Shown here: positions 28,694 to 39,152 of the stretch, piece after piece | How the letters are laid out: each line of letters opens with the position of its first letter | How positions within the stretch are numbered: position 1 is the stretch's first letter | Assembly (NCBI GenBank): GCA_963836195.1 | Contig: CAWIIX010000025.1 | Coordinates: 1 to 64,000, forward strand | Length of the DNA stretch: 64,000 nt | Direction of reading: 5' to 3' | Source: Trebonia sp963836195 | GTDB lineage: Bacteria; Actinomycetota; Actinomycetes; Streptosporangiales; Streptosporangiaceae | Made by a program: the position numbers and the translations under genes | The notes under the pieces: generated by a model | Seen by the model: only the letters and a program-made list of their open reading frames with translations | The model's database searches: none | What the model was told of the DNA's origin: nothing

Positions 28694-30002
28694 TCAGCAT
28701 AAGCGGGAGACGGGCGGGACGCCGTTGGCCGCGATCGTGGCGGCGGGCTCCGGCCGGGAGCGGCCCTGCGGGATCGCGGACTCGTCGGCCAGGCCGGTGG
28801 CCGGGTCGGCCAGCGCGGCGACGTGCGCCGCGACGCGCGGGTCGAGCCACGGCGCCCGCTGGTACGGCGGGTAGATCGTCAGCCGTTCGCGCAGCGTGAA
28901 GCCGCCGTTCTTGGTGCCTGGGCGAGCTCCTCGATCTGCGGCCACGGGACGCTCGGGGTTCACGTGGTCCGGGGTGAGCGGGGAGACGCCGCCCCAGTCG
29001 TCGATCCCGGCGTCCAGGATCAGCTGGTACTGCTCGCCGACGAGGTTCGGCGGGGCCTGGATGCGGGCGCCGGGCCCGAGCACCAGCCGGGTAACCGCGA
29101 TCGTGGCGGCGAGGTCGGCCAGCTCGGCGTCGGGGGTGTCGCGCATCTTCGTGTCCGGCTTGGCCCGGAAGTTCTGCACGATGACTTCCTGGATGCCTTC
29201 GTACGCGCGGGAGACCCGCTGCAGGGCGAAGATCGCGTCGACGCGCTCGGCCGGCGTCTCGCCCAGGCCGATGAGGATGCCGGTGGTGAACGGCACCTGG
29301 CCGCGGCCGGCGTCCGCCAGGACCTGCAGGCGGACCTTCGGGTCCTTGTCGGGCGAGCCGAAGTGCGGAGCGCCCCGCTCGGTGAACAGCCGCTCGGCCG
29401 TCGTCTCGAGCATCATGCCCATGGACGGGGCGACCGGCTTCAGCCGCTCGAAGTCGCGGGAGTTCATCACGCCCGGGTTGAGGTGCGGGAGCAGGCCGGT
29501 CTCCTCGAGCACCAGGATCGCCATCGCCCGGACGTAGGACAGCGTGTCGGCGTAGCCGTGGGCGTCCAGCCACTCCCGGGCCTGCCGCCAGCGCGCCTCG
29601 GGGCGGTCGCCCAGGGTGAAGAGGGCTTCCTTGCAGCCGAGGGCGGCGCCTGGCCGGGCGATCTGGAGGACTTCATCCGGGCTGAGGTACATGCTGTCGA
29701 GCCCGGCCGGGCACGGTCGCGAAGGTGCAGTAGCCGCAGCGGTCGCGGCACAGCCGGGTCAGCGGGATGAAGACCTTCTTGGAGTAGGTGATGACCCCTG
29801 GCCGCCCGGCCGCCTCCAGCCCCTCGTCCCGGGTCCGCGCCGCCAGGCCGAGCAGCGCGCGGAGGTCGTCGCCTCGCGCGTGCAGCAGGGTCGTCGCGTC
29901 GGGCTGGTCGAGCGGTTCGCCCGCGGCCCGGGCCAGCGCCCGGCGGACAGCGGCCTCGCTGACACCGTCGTGTTCACCCTGGCCGATGCTCGAAGCGCTC
30001 AT
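28694..30002 (-). CDS. cofG: 7,8-didemethyl-8-hydroxy-5-deazariboflavin (FO) synthase, CofG half (frameshifted)
   Basis: This is the radical-SAM half of FO synthase that acts on the CofH product. With the ATG at 30002 (MSASSIGQGEHDGV), the cluster motif CRDRCGYC is intact (CX3CX2C), preceded by ITYSKKVFIPLTRL. The domain continues with SPDEVLQIARPGAALGCKEALF, HLNPGVM, TTGILIGLGETPAERV and DDWGGVSPLTPDHVNPERP. There is a 1-base insertion near 29700 (ggccgggctc) and a compensating pair near 28950 and 28917, where the expected WPQIEELAQA is read out of frame. It ends with TGA at 28694. In many actinobacteria CofG and CofH are one protein (FbiC), so this stop may be an error. Confidence 0.88.
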
Positions 30003-30072
30003 ATGTTGCACCTTACGGCAGCTCGATCCGGGCTTTGCGCCCATACCGACGGCAACAACCGCGATCGACGGT

Positions 30073-31083
30073 TCAGAATTTCCGGTAGTCGCGGACCGAC
30101 AGCCGCGGGCCCCGGCGCTGCGGCCGGACGGCCCCGTAGCGGGCCGGGCCTGAGCCCGCAGGACGGGCCAGGCCGGCGCCGCCGCTCAGCCCGATCAGCC
30201 GGGTGGCGCGGTGCCGGTGCCCCTTGAACGGCTCAAGCAGCGCCAGCATTTCCTCGTCGGTCGACCGGTCCTGGCCGGCCAGGGCCCAGCCGACGATGTT
30301 CTTCAGGTGGTAGTCGCCGACCGAGACCGCGTCCGGGTCCCCCGCCGCCCGCTGCCTGGCCTCGGCCGAGGTCCAGATGCCGATGCCGGGGATCGTCCGC
30401 AGCTTGCGGTCGGCCTCCTCGTGGCCGACCTCGAGCAGCCGCTCAAGCGACGCAGCGACCGTCGAAGCCCTGATGATCGTCTCCGCCCGGACGCCCTCCA
30501 CCCCGGCCCGGTGCCACTCCCACGACGGAATGCGCCGCCAGACCGCGGGCTCAGGGAAACACCCGCATCCCGGTCGGCGCGGGCCCTGGCGGCTCGGTCC
30601 CGAACTTGGACAGCAGGATCCTCCACGCCCGGTGCGCCTCCAGGATCACGACCTTCTGCTCCAGGATCGCCGGCACCAGCGCCTCCATCAGCCGCCCGGA
30701 CCGCCCCAGCCTGAACCCCGGATTGCTGCGGGCCGAGTCCCAGATCAGCGGATGGCACGGACGCATCGAACCCCGACACGTCGTCATCGCGCCCGAGCCC
30801 GCCCGGAAGCGCGTCGAGCAGCCACGCCGCCCCCGGCCCCCACGCCTGCGCCCGCACCCTGGTCGACACGGACTCGTCATCAGGCGAGACGACCCAAACC
30901 GGCGCCGGCAGCACCCGGATCGTCCCCGGCCCCTCGGGCGTCAGCGAGGTCCGCCAGATCGCCCCGCCATCATCGACCCGATAGGTCGGGATCCCCGCGC
31001 CCGCGCCCCTGCACCCCAAGAGTCACCCGGACGTCGAGCGCATAGGGCGCCAGCCACTCAACCTCGAGCATCGGCTCACCCAT
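30073..31083 (-). CDS. DNA-3-methyladenine glycosylase II, AlkA/HhH-GPD type (frameshifted)
   Basis: This base-excision glycosylase removes alkylated bases. With the ATG at 31083 (MGEPMLEVEWLAPYAL) it would have about 336 residues. The helix-hairpin-helix and catalytic segment LRTIPGIGIWTSAEARQRAAG...AVSVGDYHLKN contains the expected catalytic Asp. LMEALVPAILEQKV is also typical of actinobacterial AlkA homologs. Frames change near 31017, 30760 and 30555, so the middle is split into three readings. The last 35 residues are Arg/Gly-rich. Confidence 0.8.
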
Positions 31084-31118
31084 ACGCTGCACCCACGCGC
31101 CCCATCGTAAGGCCGGCG

Positions 31119-32333
31119 TCAGCCCAGACCCGGGCAATCCGACGTGTCGAGGCAATCACCGCTGCCCGGAAGCGAGCGGAGCGTGATGCGGTCCGCCAGC
31201 GTGCGCTGCGGTCCGAGCGACACCGCTCGCGACCCCGCTTTGATCGTCGGCTCGACCCGCGTGCCGGGCCAGACCCGCAGCCCCTTGAGCAGTTCGTTCC
31301 CAGGCCCGACGTAAGCCTCGTCGCCAATGACAACCCCGTCGAGCACCGCGCCGCGGACGGTCGCGCCGTCCACGGTCGCCGTGCCAGCGATGGTCGCCCG
31401 GTAGCCGACGATGCTGTTGCGGACCACGGCGCCGGCCCCGATGGTGGCGCCGCCGCAGACCACGCTGCCCTCGACGACCGCCCCGGCCTCGATGACGGCG
31501 CCCGCGCCGACGGTGGTGCCGCCGGTCAGCAGGGCGTCGGCGGCCACGCTGGCGTCGCCGAGGACCAGGAACGCGCCGACCGCGCCGGGCAGCGCGGGCG
31601 ACGGCAGCGCGCCCAGGACGACGTCGCACGAGCCGCGCACGAACGCCTCCGGGGTGCCGACGTCGAGCCAGTAGGCGGCCTCGGCGTAGCCCATGACGAC
31701 CGCCCCGGCCTCGATCAGGCCGGGGAACGTCTCCCGCTCGACCGAGACGACCCGGCCGGCCGGGATCTGGTCGATGACCGACCGGCGGAAGACGTAGCAC
31801 CCCGCGTTGATCTGGTTCGTCACCGGGTTCGGGGTCTTCTCCAGGAACGCGGTGACGCGGCCGGCCACATCGGTCGGCACGCAGCCGTAGCGGCTCGGGT
31901 CGTCGACCGGGACCAGGTGCAGCGTCACCGCCGCTTCCTTCTTCCGGTGCAGGTCGACCTGGGCGGGCAGGTCGTGACCGGACAGGATGTCGCCGTTGAG
32001 CACGACGATCGGCTCGTCCGGGCCGCCGCGCAGCAGCGCCGCCGCGTTCCTGATCCCGCCGCCGGTGCCGAGCGGCTCGGACTCGTAGACGTAGTCGATG
32101 GACAGGCCGAACTGCGCGCCGTCGCCGAATGCCTCGGTGAACATCTCGGCCCGGTAGGAGGTCGCCAGCACCACGTGCGTGATTCCGCACTCCGCCGCCA
32201 TCGCCAGCTGGTGCGCGAGGAACGGCACCCCGGCCGTGGGCAGCAGCGGCTTGGGCGCGGACAGGGTGAGGGGGCGCAACCGGGTGCCTTTACCCCCGAC
32301 GAGCATGATCGCCTCTAGCGGTTCACGCGGCAT
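31119..32333 (-). CDS. NDP-sugar pyrophosphorylase (mannose/glucose-1-phosphate nucleotidyltransferase type)
   Basis: I chose the ATG at 32333 (MPREPLEAIML), giving 404 residues. The nucleotide-binding signature MLVGGKGTRLRPLTLSAPKPLLP is intact, followed by EPLGTGGGIRNA, VLNGDIL and YWLDVGTPEAF. The C-terminal third is a left-handed beta-helix of hexapeptide repeats (TTVGAGAVIEAGAVVEGSVV). It resembles GDP-mannose pyrophosphorylase. With the GT4 transferase upstream it probably supplies an activated sugar; mannose versus glucose cannot be settled from sequence. Confidence 0.88.
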   Translation of the reverse strand: MPREPLEAIMLVGGKGTRLRPLTLSAPKPLLPTAGVPFLAHQLAMAAECGITHVVLATSYRAEMFTEAFGDGAQFGLSIDYVYESEPLGTGGGIRNAAALLRGGPDEPIVVLNGDILSGHDLPAQVDLHRKKEAAVTLHLVPVDDPSRYGCVPTDVAGRVTAFLEKTPNPVTNQINAGCYVFRRSVIDQIPAGRVVSVERETFPGLIEAGAVVMGYAEAAYWLDVGTPEAFVRGSCDVVLGALPSPALPGAVGAFLVLGDASVAADALLTGGTTVGAGAVIEAGAVVEGSVVCGGATIGAGAVVRNSIVGYRATIAGTATVDGATVRGAVLDGVVIGDEAYVGPGNELLKGLRVWPGTRVEPTIKAGSRAVSLGPQRTLADRITLRSLPGSGDCLDTSDCPGLG

Positions 32334-32409
32334 ATGTGTCTGCCTTAACCGGTCGGTTCCATGGACAGCGGGTAGCCGCCGGGCAGCGCCGGCGACCCAC
32401 GCAGCATAC

Positions 32410-33625
32410 TCAGGTCGCGCCTGGGCATCGGCTGGACACACGAGAATCCAGCTCAATAGCGTTATGCCCAACGTCACACGGGTTGCAGCCAGGTAACCGG
32501 GACTCGGCGGCCCGCTTGTAGCTCGCCGCGTGCGCGGCCGCCGACGCGGCCCAGGTGAACTCCAGCGACCGGGCGTGCCCGGCCTCGCCGAGCGCCACCC
32601 GCCGGCCCGGATCGTCGAGCAGCGCCCGCAGCGCGGTCGCGATCGACTCCGCCTCCGGCTCGGTGTACGCCACCGCGTCCCCGCCCACCTCGGGCAGCGA
32701 CGTGCGGTAGGTCGTCAGCACCGGGGCGCCGCACGCCATCGCCTCGAGCACCGGCAGCCCGAACCCCTCGCCCCGCGATGGCGCCGCCACCACCAGCGCG
32801 CCGCCGAGGAAGCCGGCCAGGTCGGCGAACGGCAGGTAGCCGGGCCGCACCAGCCGCAGGTTGGGCGGCACGGCCGAGACCGCCTGGTCGAGCTCGTCGC
32901 TCCAGCCGCCGCCGCCCGCCAGCACGAGCGCGGGCGGGTTCTCCAGGTCGGCCACCGCCTGGGCCCAGCCGCGGACCACGGCGGGCGCGTTCTTGCGCGG
33001 CGTCAGCGACCCGAGGAAGGCGACGTAGGGCTTGCCCCGCAGCCCGAGCCGCGCGGTCACGTGGGTGACCTGCTCCGGGGTCGGGCGGTGGAACAGGTTG
33101 TGGTCCACCCCGTGGTAGGCGACATCGATCCGGGCCGGGTCCACGCCGAGGACCCGGACCAGCTCGTCGCTGGTGGCGTTGGACGGGACGATCAGCCGGG
33201 TCGCCTGCCTGGCCGACGCCAGGGTGGCCGACTTCAGCGACATCGCGTGTGACGCCGTGTAGCGCTCGGGGTCGGTGAAGAACGTGACGTCATGGATCGT
33301 GACCACGGTCGGCAGGCCGGGGCGCATCGGCATCGAGTAGTACGGCATGTGCAGCACGTCCGCGCCGACCCGCTCGGCCAGCACCGGCAGCCCGCTCTGC
33401 TCCCAGGCGAGCCGCTCGGTCCGGTGCCCGAGCCCGACCGGGCCCGCCACGATGGTGGCGTCCGGGGCGTGCCGACGGTAGCGCTCCTCGTCCGCGAGCT
33501 GACAGGCCACGGCGAGATCCGTCCCGGTGGCGCCCGAGCGCGCCGATCAGCCCGTCCACGTAACGGCCCAGCGCGCCTCGGTCGGCCGGCACCCCGGTCG
33601 CATCGACGAGTACCCGAAGTGCCAC
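32410..33625 (-). CDS. GT4-family glycosyltransferase (one frameshift)
   Basis: This GT-B fold enzyme starts at GTG 33625 (VALRVLVDATGVPADRGALGRYVDGL). The frame breaks near 33535, then continues VACQLADEERYRRH. Donor-site motifs include KPYVAFLGSLTPRKN, LVLAGGGGWSDEL and the EX7E-like APSRGEGFGLPVLEAMACGAPV. The length of 1216 bases shows a 1-base indel. It lies just upstream of the sugar nucleotidyltransferase, which suggests a common glycan pathway, possibly mannosylation. Confidence 0.87.
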
Positions 33626-33717
33626 GACTCACGAGCTCCCTTCGCCTTACCTACCTAGGCGAAGCCTACGCCCGCCCCCCTGACGCAGCGAGCATGGCCA
33701 GGTAACAGTGGCAACCG

Positions 33718-34748
33718 TCAGCACGAGGGGACCGGTTTGCCCGCCTTAATAGCCTCAAGATCGGACATGGCCTGCGACAGCGTGGACACCTTCACCAGCC
33801 GCAGCCCGGCGGGCACCGCGCCGGCGGTGTCCGAGCAGTTGCCGGCCGGGGTGAGGAAGATCGTGGCGCCGGCCGAGCGGGCGCCCACCATCTTCTGCTG
33901 GATGCCGCCGATCGGCTGGACCGCGCCCGAGGCGGTGATCTCGCCGGTCCCGGCGATGAACTTCCCGCCGGTGAGGTTGTCCGGGGTGAGCTTGTCGATG
34001 ATCCCGAGCGCGAACATCATCCCGGCGCTCGGCCCGCCGATGTTGCCCACGCTGATCGACACCGTGAACGGGAACTTGTACTGCTCCTGGACCGTGACGC
34101 CGATGACCGGGGTGCCGGCCGACGCCTTGCTCGCGACCGGGATCGTCAGCGTCTTCCCGCCCGCAGCACCGTCAGCGTGAGCACCGTGCCGGCCGGATGG
34201 GCCGTGATCATCGAGCTCAGCGACGTCTGCCCGTCCACCGGCTTGCCGTCCACCGCCTCGATGACGTCCCCGGCCTTCAGCGCCTTGCTGGCCGGGTAGC
34301 CGGGCACGGTCGAGACCACGGTGACCAGCGTCTGGTACGGGATGTGGAGCTCGGTCAGCGCGGCGGCGGTGGCCAGCTGCTGCGAGCCGGTCATCTCCTC
34401 GGTGTCCTGCGCCTGCGTCTGCTGCGCCGACTGCCCGGCCGGGAACAGCTCGGTCTCGGGGACCACGGCCTCGGACGGGTCAAGCCACGCGCGCAGCGCC
34501 TGGAAGATGTTCATGCTCGAGCCGGGGCCGCCCTGGTAGCTGACCGTCACCAGGTTGAGGTTCCCGGTCGTGGGGTACGTCTGGTGCCCGGTGATCGTGA
34601 TCAGCGGCTGCCCCGAGGAGGCGCCGAGCGTGTTCAGCGTCGGACCCGGTCCGAGGATCACGTAGGGCACGGGAAGCAGCACCGCCACCGCGATCGCGAC
34701 CACCGTCGCGAGGCCGGCGATGGCCAGCGTCAGGGAACGTCGGGACAT
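33718..34748 (-). CDS. PDZ-domain, Lon-like serine protease (YlbL/Rv3194c type; one frameshift)
   Basis: This is a membrane-anchored protease. An N-terminal segment (LTLAIAGLATVVAIAVAVLLPVPYVIL) is followed by a PDZ domain (about 120-200, GYPASKALKAGDVIEAVDGKPVDG). A Lon-type S16 protease domain comes last, with catalytic Ser in GGPSAGMMFAL and Lys in GGIQQKMVGARSAGA, which form the expected dyad. The halves are in different frames, broken near 34155. The start is ATG 34748. The gene is conserved in the whiB7 neighbourhood of mycobacteria. Confidence 0.9.
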
Positions 34749-34758
34749 GATCGGAAGA

Positions 34759-35184
34759 CTACGCGCTGCCGACCCATTCGTCGGAACCGTCGGTGAACCG
34801 CTGGTGCTTCCAGACCGGCACCGACGCCTTGAGCTCGTCGATCAGCGCGTGGCAGGCGTGAAACGCCTCGGCCCGGTGCGCGCAGGACACCCCGACGACG
34901 ACCGCCAGGTCTCCCACGGCCAGGTCCCCGACCCGGTGCACCGCGGCCACCGCGATCGCGTCCGGGTACTTCGCGGCGATGGACTCCGCCACCCGGCGCA
35001 GCTCGTCGGCGGCCGACGGGTGGGCCGAGTAGGAGAGCCCGGTCACCCCCCGGGCGGCGTCGTTGTCGCGCACGGTGCCGACGAACAGCACCTCACCGCC
35101 CGCGGCCGGGTCCGCGATCGCGGCCCGCACCTCGTCCACGGACAGCGCCGTGTCCCGGACGGCGATCAGCCTGATCTGGTTCAC
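34759..35184 (-). CDS. moaE: Molybdopterin synthase catalytic subunit MoaE
   Basis: MoaE transfers sulfur from MoaD to precursor Z to form molybdopterin. Family motifs seen are GEVLFVGTVRDND, LSYSAHPSAA, AVAAVHRVGDLAVGDLAVVVGVSCAHR and VPVWKHQRF. Internal GTG 35184 (VNQIRLIAVRDTALS) gives 141 residues and matches the usual N-terminus. GTG 35205 would add seven residues. It ends 10 bases before the protease start, so the two probably share a transcript. No moaD is in view. Confidence 0.92.
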   Translation of the reverse strand: MNQIRLIAVRDTALSVDEVRAAIADPAAGGEVLFVGTVRDNDAARGVTGLSYSAHPSAADELRRVAESIAAKYPDAIAVAAVHRVGDLAVGDLAVVVGVSCAHRAEAFHACHALIDELKASVPVWKHQRFTDGSDEWVGSA

Positions 35185-35265
35185 CCGACCACGGTACCGC
35201 GCCACCGCGGACGAGGCCTCAGCGCGCCGACCGGTGCCACCACGCGACCGTTCGGAAGAAAGTTT

Positions 35266-36323
35266 TTAGGTTTTATTTCTTTTGCGGGCATGCCGGACGA
35301 TCGCGGCGGTGCCGAGGACGGCGGCGGCCGTGCCCGCCGCGCCGGCCGCCGTCAGCGCCGCGTCCTTGCGGGCCAGGCGACGGCCACCACCGCGTGGTGG
35401 CCGCCGCGGGCGGCCAGCAGCACCGTCAGCGCCTCGGCGTTGCTGACCGACGGGTGCCAGCCCGCCGCGCGCAGCGCCGCGCAGTCCACCACCCACGGGT
35501 AGACCACGTAGCGCAGCTCCGCGGCCGGGGCCGGCGTCGCGCCGAGCCGGTGCAGCCGCTGCGCGGTGCCGAACGTCAGCCGCGCGGGCAGCTCGAGCGA
35601 CTTCATGCCGCTCAGCGACTCCACCTCGGCCTGCGAGAGCGACCCGTCGCACCCGACCGCGAAGTCGCTGCCGACCATCCCGGCCGCCGCCAGCTCGAGC
35701 GCGGATACCAGGTCATCGACGTGGCAGAACTGCCAGCGCGGCCCGCAGCCCCGCACCGCGAGCAGCCGCGGCGCCTCGAAGTGCCTGGTCAGCAGCGTGT
35801 CGACCGCGTCGCCGACCAGCGCGGCGGGCCGCGCGACGGTCACCTGGGTGCCCGGGTTGACCCGGCGTGACCGGCGGGCGAGCTCCTCGATCTCGATCAG
35901 GTCCCCGGCCACGCTGCCGTCCGCGTCGGCCAGCAGCGGCGCGTCCTCGGGGAGCGGGACCGGATTGTCGGGGCGCGCCCCGTACACCATCGCGCTGGTC
36001 AGCAGCACGACCCGGCCGATGCGCTCGGCCGCCGCGGCGGTCAGCACGGTCTGGGCGCCGCGCACGTTCCTGGCCCGCCGCTCCCTCGGGTCCTGGTCGA
36101 CCGACGTGGACACGTCGGTGTGCACCACCACGTCCACCCCCGCCAGTCGCGCCGCCAGCGCGGGATCCCTGACGTCGGCGACCCGCCAGGTCACCCCGGC
36201 CGCGTCGCCCCGGTGATCGTCGATCGCGACCACCCGTCCGATCAGCGGCGAGTCCGCGAGCCGGACCGCGAGCGCCTGCCCGACCCCGCGGGCCGCACCG
36301 GTGACCGCCACCACCGGCGGCAC
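35266..36323 (-). CDS. NAD-dependent epimerase/dehydratase-like SDR protein with C-terminal membrane helix (one frameshift)
   Basis: The Rossmann start is VVAVTGAARGVGQALAVRL, and LLTSAMVYGARPDNPVP includes the SDR Tyr region. The body matches extended SDRs near whiB7. The frame breaks near 35370. After it the tail reads RRLARKDAALTAAGAAGTAAAVLGTAAIVRHARKRNKT, a membrane helix with a basic end that is typical of this actinobacterial group. The start is uncertain: GTG 36323 (VPPVVAVTG) best fits the fold, and upstream TTG 36389 is possible. The substrate is unknown. Confidence 0.8.
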
Positions 36324-36467
36324 CGCAGCGGTGCTACGCTCACGGCGAACGCTGCGCTCATGGCGAACCTGCCGTCTGCCGTTTCTCAAAATCGGCTACT
36401 CCCGAATAGCGTGGCAATGTATGACCCTTCTATCCTGCCCGACCCCTATCAGCTGAGGGGGCGCATC

Positions 36468-37888
36468 ATGGCTGACCGTCCACCCTTTGGGTTCGGCCCA
36501 CCCGAGCCGGCCCGGCGACGACGAACCGACGCCGCCAGGCGGCCAGGGGCCGTCCGGCCCGTTCGGATTCGGACTTCCCGGCGGCCCGGAAGGCCCTGGC
36601 GGCCCCGGCAACCCGAACCAGTTCGCCGACGCGCTGCGCCAGTTCGCCGACCTGCTCTCCTACAGCGGCGGGCCGGTCAACTGGGACCTGGCGAAGAACC
36701 TGGCCAGGCACTCGATCGCCGGCCGCGGTGATCCGAGCGTGCTCGCCAACGAGCGCGCCACCGTGACCGAGGCCGTCCGGCTGGCCGACCTGTGGCTCGA
36801 CGACGTCACCGCGTTCCCTTCCGGCATCAGGAAGATCGAGGCGTGGTCCCAGTCGGAGTGGCTGGAGGCGACCTTCCCGGTCTGGTCCACCCTGTGCGAG
36901 CCGATCGCGACCAGGGCGATCGAGGCGATGGGCTCGATGACGGCGTTCGACCCGCCCAGCTCGACGACGAGAGCGTGCCGCCGGAGATGCGGGCGATGCT
37001 GTCGGGGATGGGCGGCATGACCGCGTTCGCCCCGATGCTGCGCCAGCTCGGCGGCGCGATGCTCGGCGGCCAGGTCGGCACCGCGATCGGCGAGCTCGCG
37101 AGCGAGATGGCCACCTCGACCGACATCGGCCTGCCGCTGGCCCCGGAGGGGACGGCGGCGCTGCTGCCGGCCGGGGTCGCCGCGTTCGGCGACGGCCTGT
37201 CGGTCGACCCGGGCGAGGTACGGCTGTTCCTGGCGCTGCGGGAGGCGGCGCACCACCGGCTCTTCGGCCACGTGCCGTGGCTGCGCCAGCACCTGCTCGG
37301 CGCGGTCGAGGCCTACGCGGCCGGCATCACGATCGACATGAGCAAGCTGCGCGACGCCCTGCCGGACATGGACATGGCCAACCCCGAGGAGGCGCTGCGA
37401 GGCGCGCTGAGCGGCGAGACGCTGTTCCGCCCGGAGGACTCCCCGCAGCAGAAGGCCGCCCTCTCCCGCCTCGAGACCGCGCTCGCGCTGGTCGAGGGGT
37501 GGGTGGCGACCGTGGTGGCCGCCGCCGCCGATTCCCGGCTGGTGCACAGCGCGGCGCTGGCCGAGGCCATCCGGCGCCGCCGGGCGTCCGGAGGTCCGTC
37601 GGAGCGGACCTTCGCCGCCCTGGTCGGGCTCGAGCTGCGGCCCCGGATGCTGCGCGAGGCGGCGGTGCTGTGGGCCGACGTCACCAGGCGCGCGGGATCG
37701 AGGGCAGGGACGCGCTCTGGGCGCACCCGGACCTGCTGCCGACGGCCGACGATCTGGCCAACCCGGACGGGTTCCTGCACGGCGCGACCGAACTGGACAT
37801 CTCCGATCTCGAGGACGGCCCGGCCGACGAGCGGCCGGCCAGGCCGACGGCCCGGCGGACGGCGAGGAGCGACCCGGGGACGGCGTAA
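36468..37888 (+). CDS. Zincin_2 family (DUF2342) putative zinc-dependent metalloprotease (frameshifted)
   Basis: ATG 36468 follows a gaggggg ribosome-binding stretch and encodes MADRPPFGFGPPEP. The Gly/Pro-rich N-terminus shifts frame near 36515, with further breaks near 36965 and 37690. The domain reads NWDLAKNLARHSIAG, AEWSQSEWLEAT-like WSQSEWLEAT, MGGMTAFAPMLRQLGGAMLGGQVG and REAAHHRLFGHVPWLRQHL. The last is the segment where the family carries its HExxH-like metal site; here the first position is Arg, so activity is uncertain. It is homologous to the Rv3195 group beside whiB7 and is probably cytosolic. Confidence 0.8.
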
Positions 37889-37897
37889 GCGGGCGCG

Positions 37898-38954
37898 TCA
37901 ACCGCTCGCGCGGCCGTTCAGGCCGGCGCCGCAGGTGCAGGCGGGATGCGGCGGCCAGCCGCGGCGCTGCCACTGCCAGTCGGGTAGCACCAGCTCAAGC
38001 GTTCCATTGGCGGCGGCTGGCTCGCCCGCCCGGTCGATCAGCGTGAGCGCCTGCGCGGTCGCGAGGGCGGCGGTCGCCGCCGCGAGCACGGTGTCGCACG
38101 CCTGCGGAACGCGTGAGCGGGCCGCCGGCGCCCCGGCCTGGGCGAGGACGCGCGGCCAGGCCGGGTCCCGCGCCGTCTTGCTCAGGTCGAGGCAGCGCAC
38201 GCAGGCCGACCGGCCCGGCCGCACGAGCGGTCCGACCACCCCGATCGCCTCGTCCGCGTGCACCACCAGGTGCGGCACGCGGTGCCGCATCAGGTCGTCG
38301 AGAACCACCGGGTCGGGCCGGCCGGTGAGCACCGCCAGGTCGGGCAGCCGGCGGCCGTCGTCGGCGGTTCGCACCTCCCGCGCCACCCGGTGGACGGCGC
38401 GGGCGACCCCGGCCGACCTGTTCGCGCCCACGTCGGCCAGGCCGAGCCCGCCCGGGGTGATGTCGGCCGGGGCCGTGGTCGCCGGTGTCCAGGCAGCTCA
38501 CCCACGCGACGCCGGACGCGGCGAGGAACGTCGCGACGCAGGCGCCGACCCGGCCCGCGCCGTAGACCCGCGCGAACGCGGCCCGGCGGCGGGCGAGCAC
38601 CGCCGCGCCGCCGTCGCCGTGCCCGTAGGCGAGCGCGGCGCAGGCCAGCTCGGGGGTGATCCGCTCGAGCAGGTACCCGGGCAGGGCGGCCCGCAGGCCG
38701 GCGGGGAAGTCATCGAGCACCCCGGCCGAGGCCAGCAGCCCGAGCACCTTGTCCACCGCGTCCTGGCCGATGCCGTAGGTCGCCGCGGTCCGCGCCACCT
38801 CGGCGGTATCGCGGGACCCGTCGAGCAGCGACACGATCGCGGCGGCCTTGCCCAGCCCGGTCAGCGCCCGGGCGCGCCGCGGGTCGACCCCGATCTGCAG
38901 CGTGTCGCGGTCCCGCCAGAGCGGCCGAAGTCCCGCCTTCAGTGCTGGTCTCAT
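37898..38954 (-). CDS. ThiF/TOMM-cyclodehydratase-like protein (one frameshift)
   Basis: With the ATG at 38954 (MRPALKAGLRPLWRDRDTLQIGVDPRRA) it spans about 352 residues. The N-terminal part (LDGSRDTAEVARTAATYGI) resembles a leader-peptide-binding winged helix. The Rossmann-like VYGAGRVGACVATFLAASGV is a degenerate ThiF nucleotide motif. The C-terminal CVRC and CTCG pairs can bind zinc. The frame breaks near 38480. No peptide-maturation partner is nearby, so despite the TOMM-like fold its role is unknown. It is conserved next to the ABC1 kinase gene in actinobacteria. Confidence 0.7.
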
Positions 38955-39019
38955 GCACAAATCGTGACGCCGACGACCGACATTCCGGCCATATCGGGAC
39001 GCTTCTCCGGCGGCTGGTG

Positions 39020-39072
39020 CTGTCGGCTACGCCAGCGACAGCGCCTATTGGTGTCGCTGGCGTAGCCGACAG
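39020..39072. repeat. Perfect 21-bp inverted repeat in a divergent promoter region
   Basis: The arms are 39020-39040 and 39052-39072, fully complementary around an 11-base loop (gcgcctattgg). A third direct copy of the right-arm core, GGCGTAGCCGACAGG, lies at 39090-39104. It falls between the divergent ThiF-like and ABC1 kinase genes, upstream of both, so a regulator-binding site or cruciform is more likely than a terminator. No T tract is present. Confidence 0.85.
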
Positions 39073-39152
39073 GGTGCGTTCCGGTCGACGGCGTAGCCGA
39101 CAGGTCGCGGCGAGTCAGACAGGTCATGCGTACGGCGGAGCTAAGTCATAGC

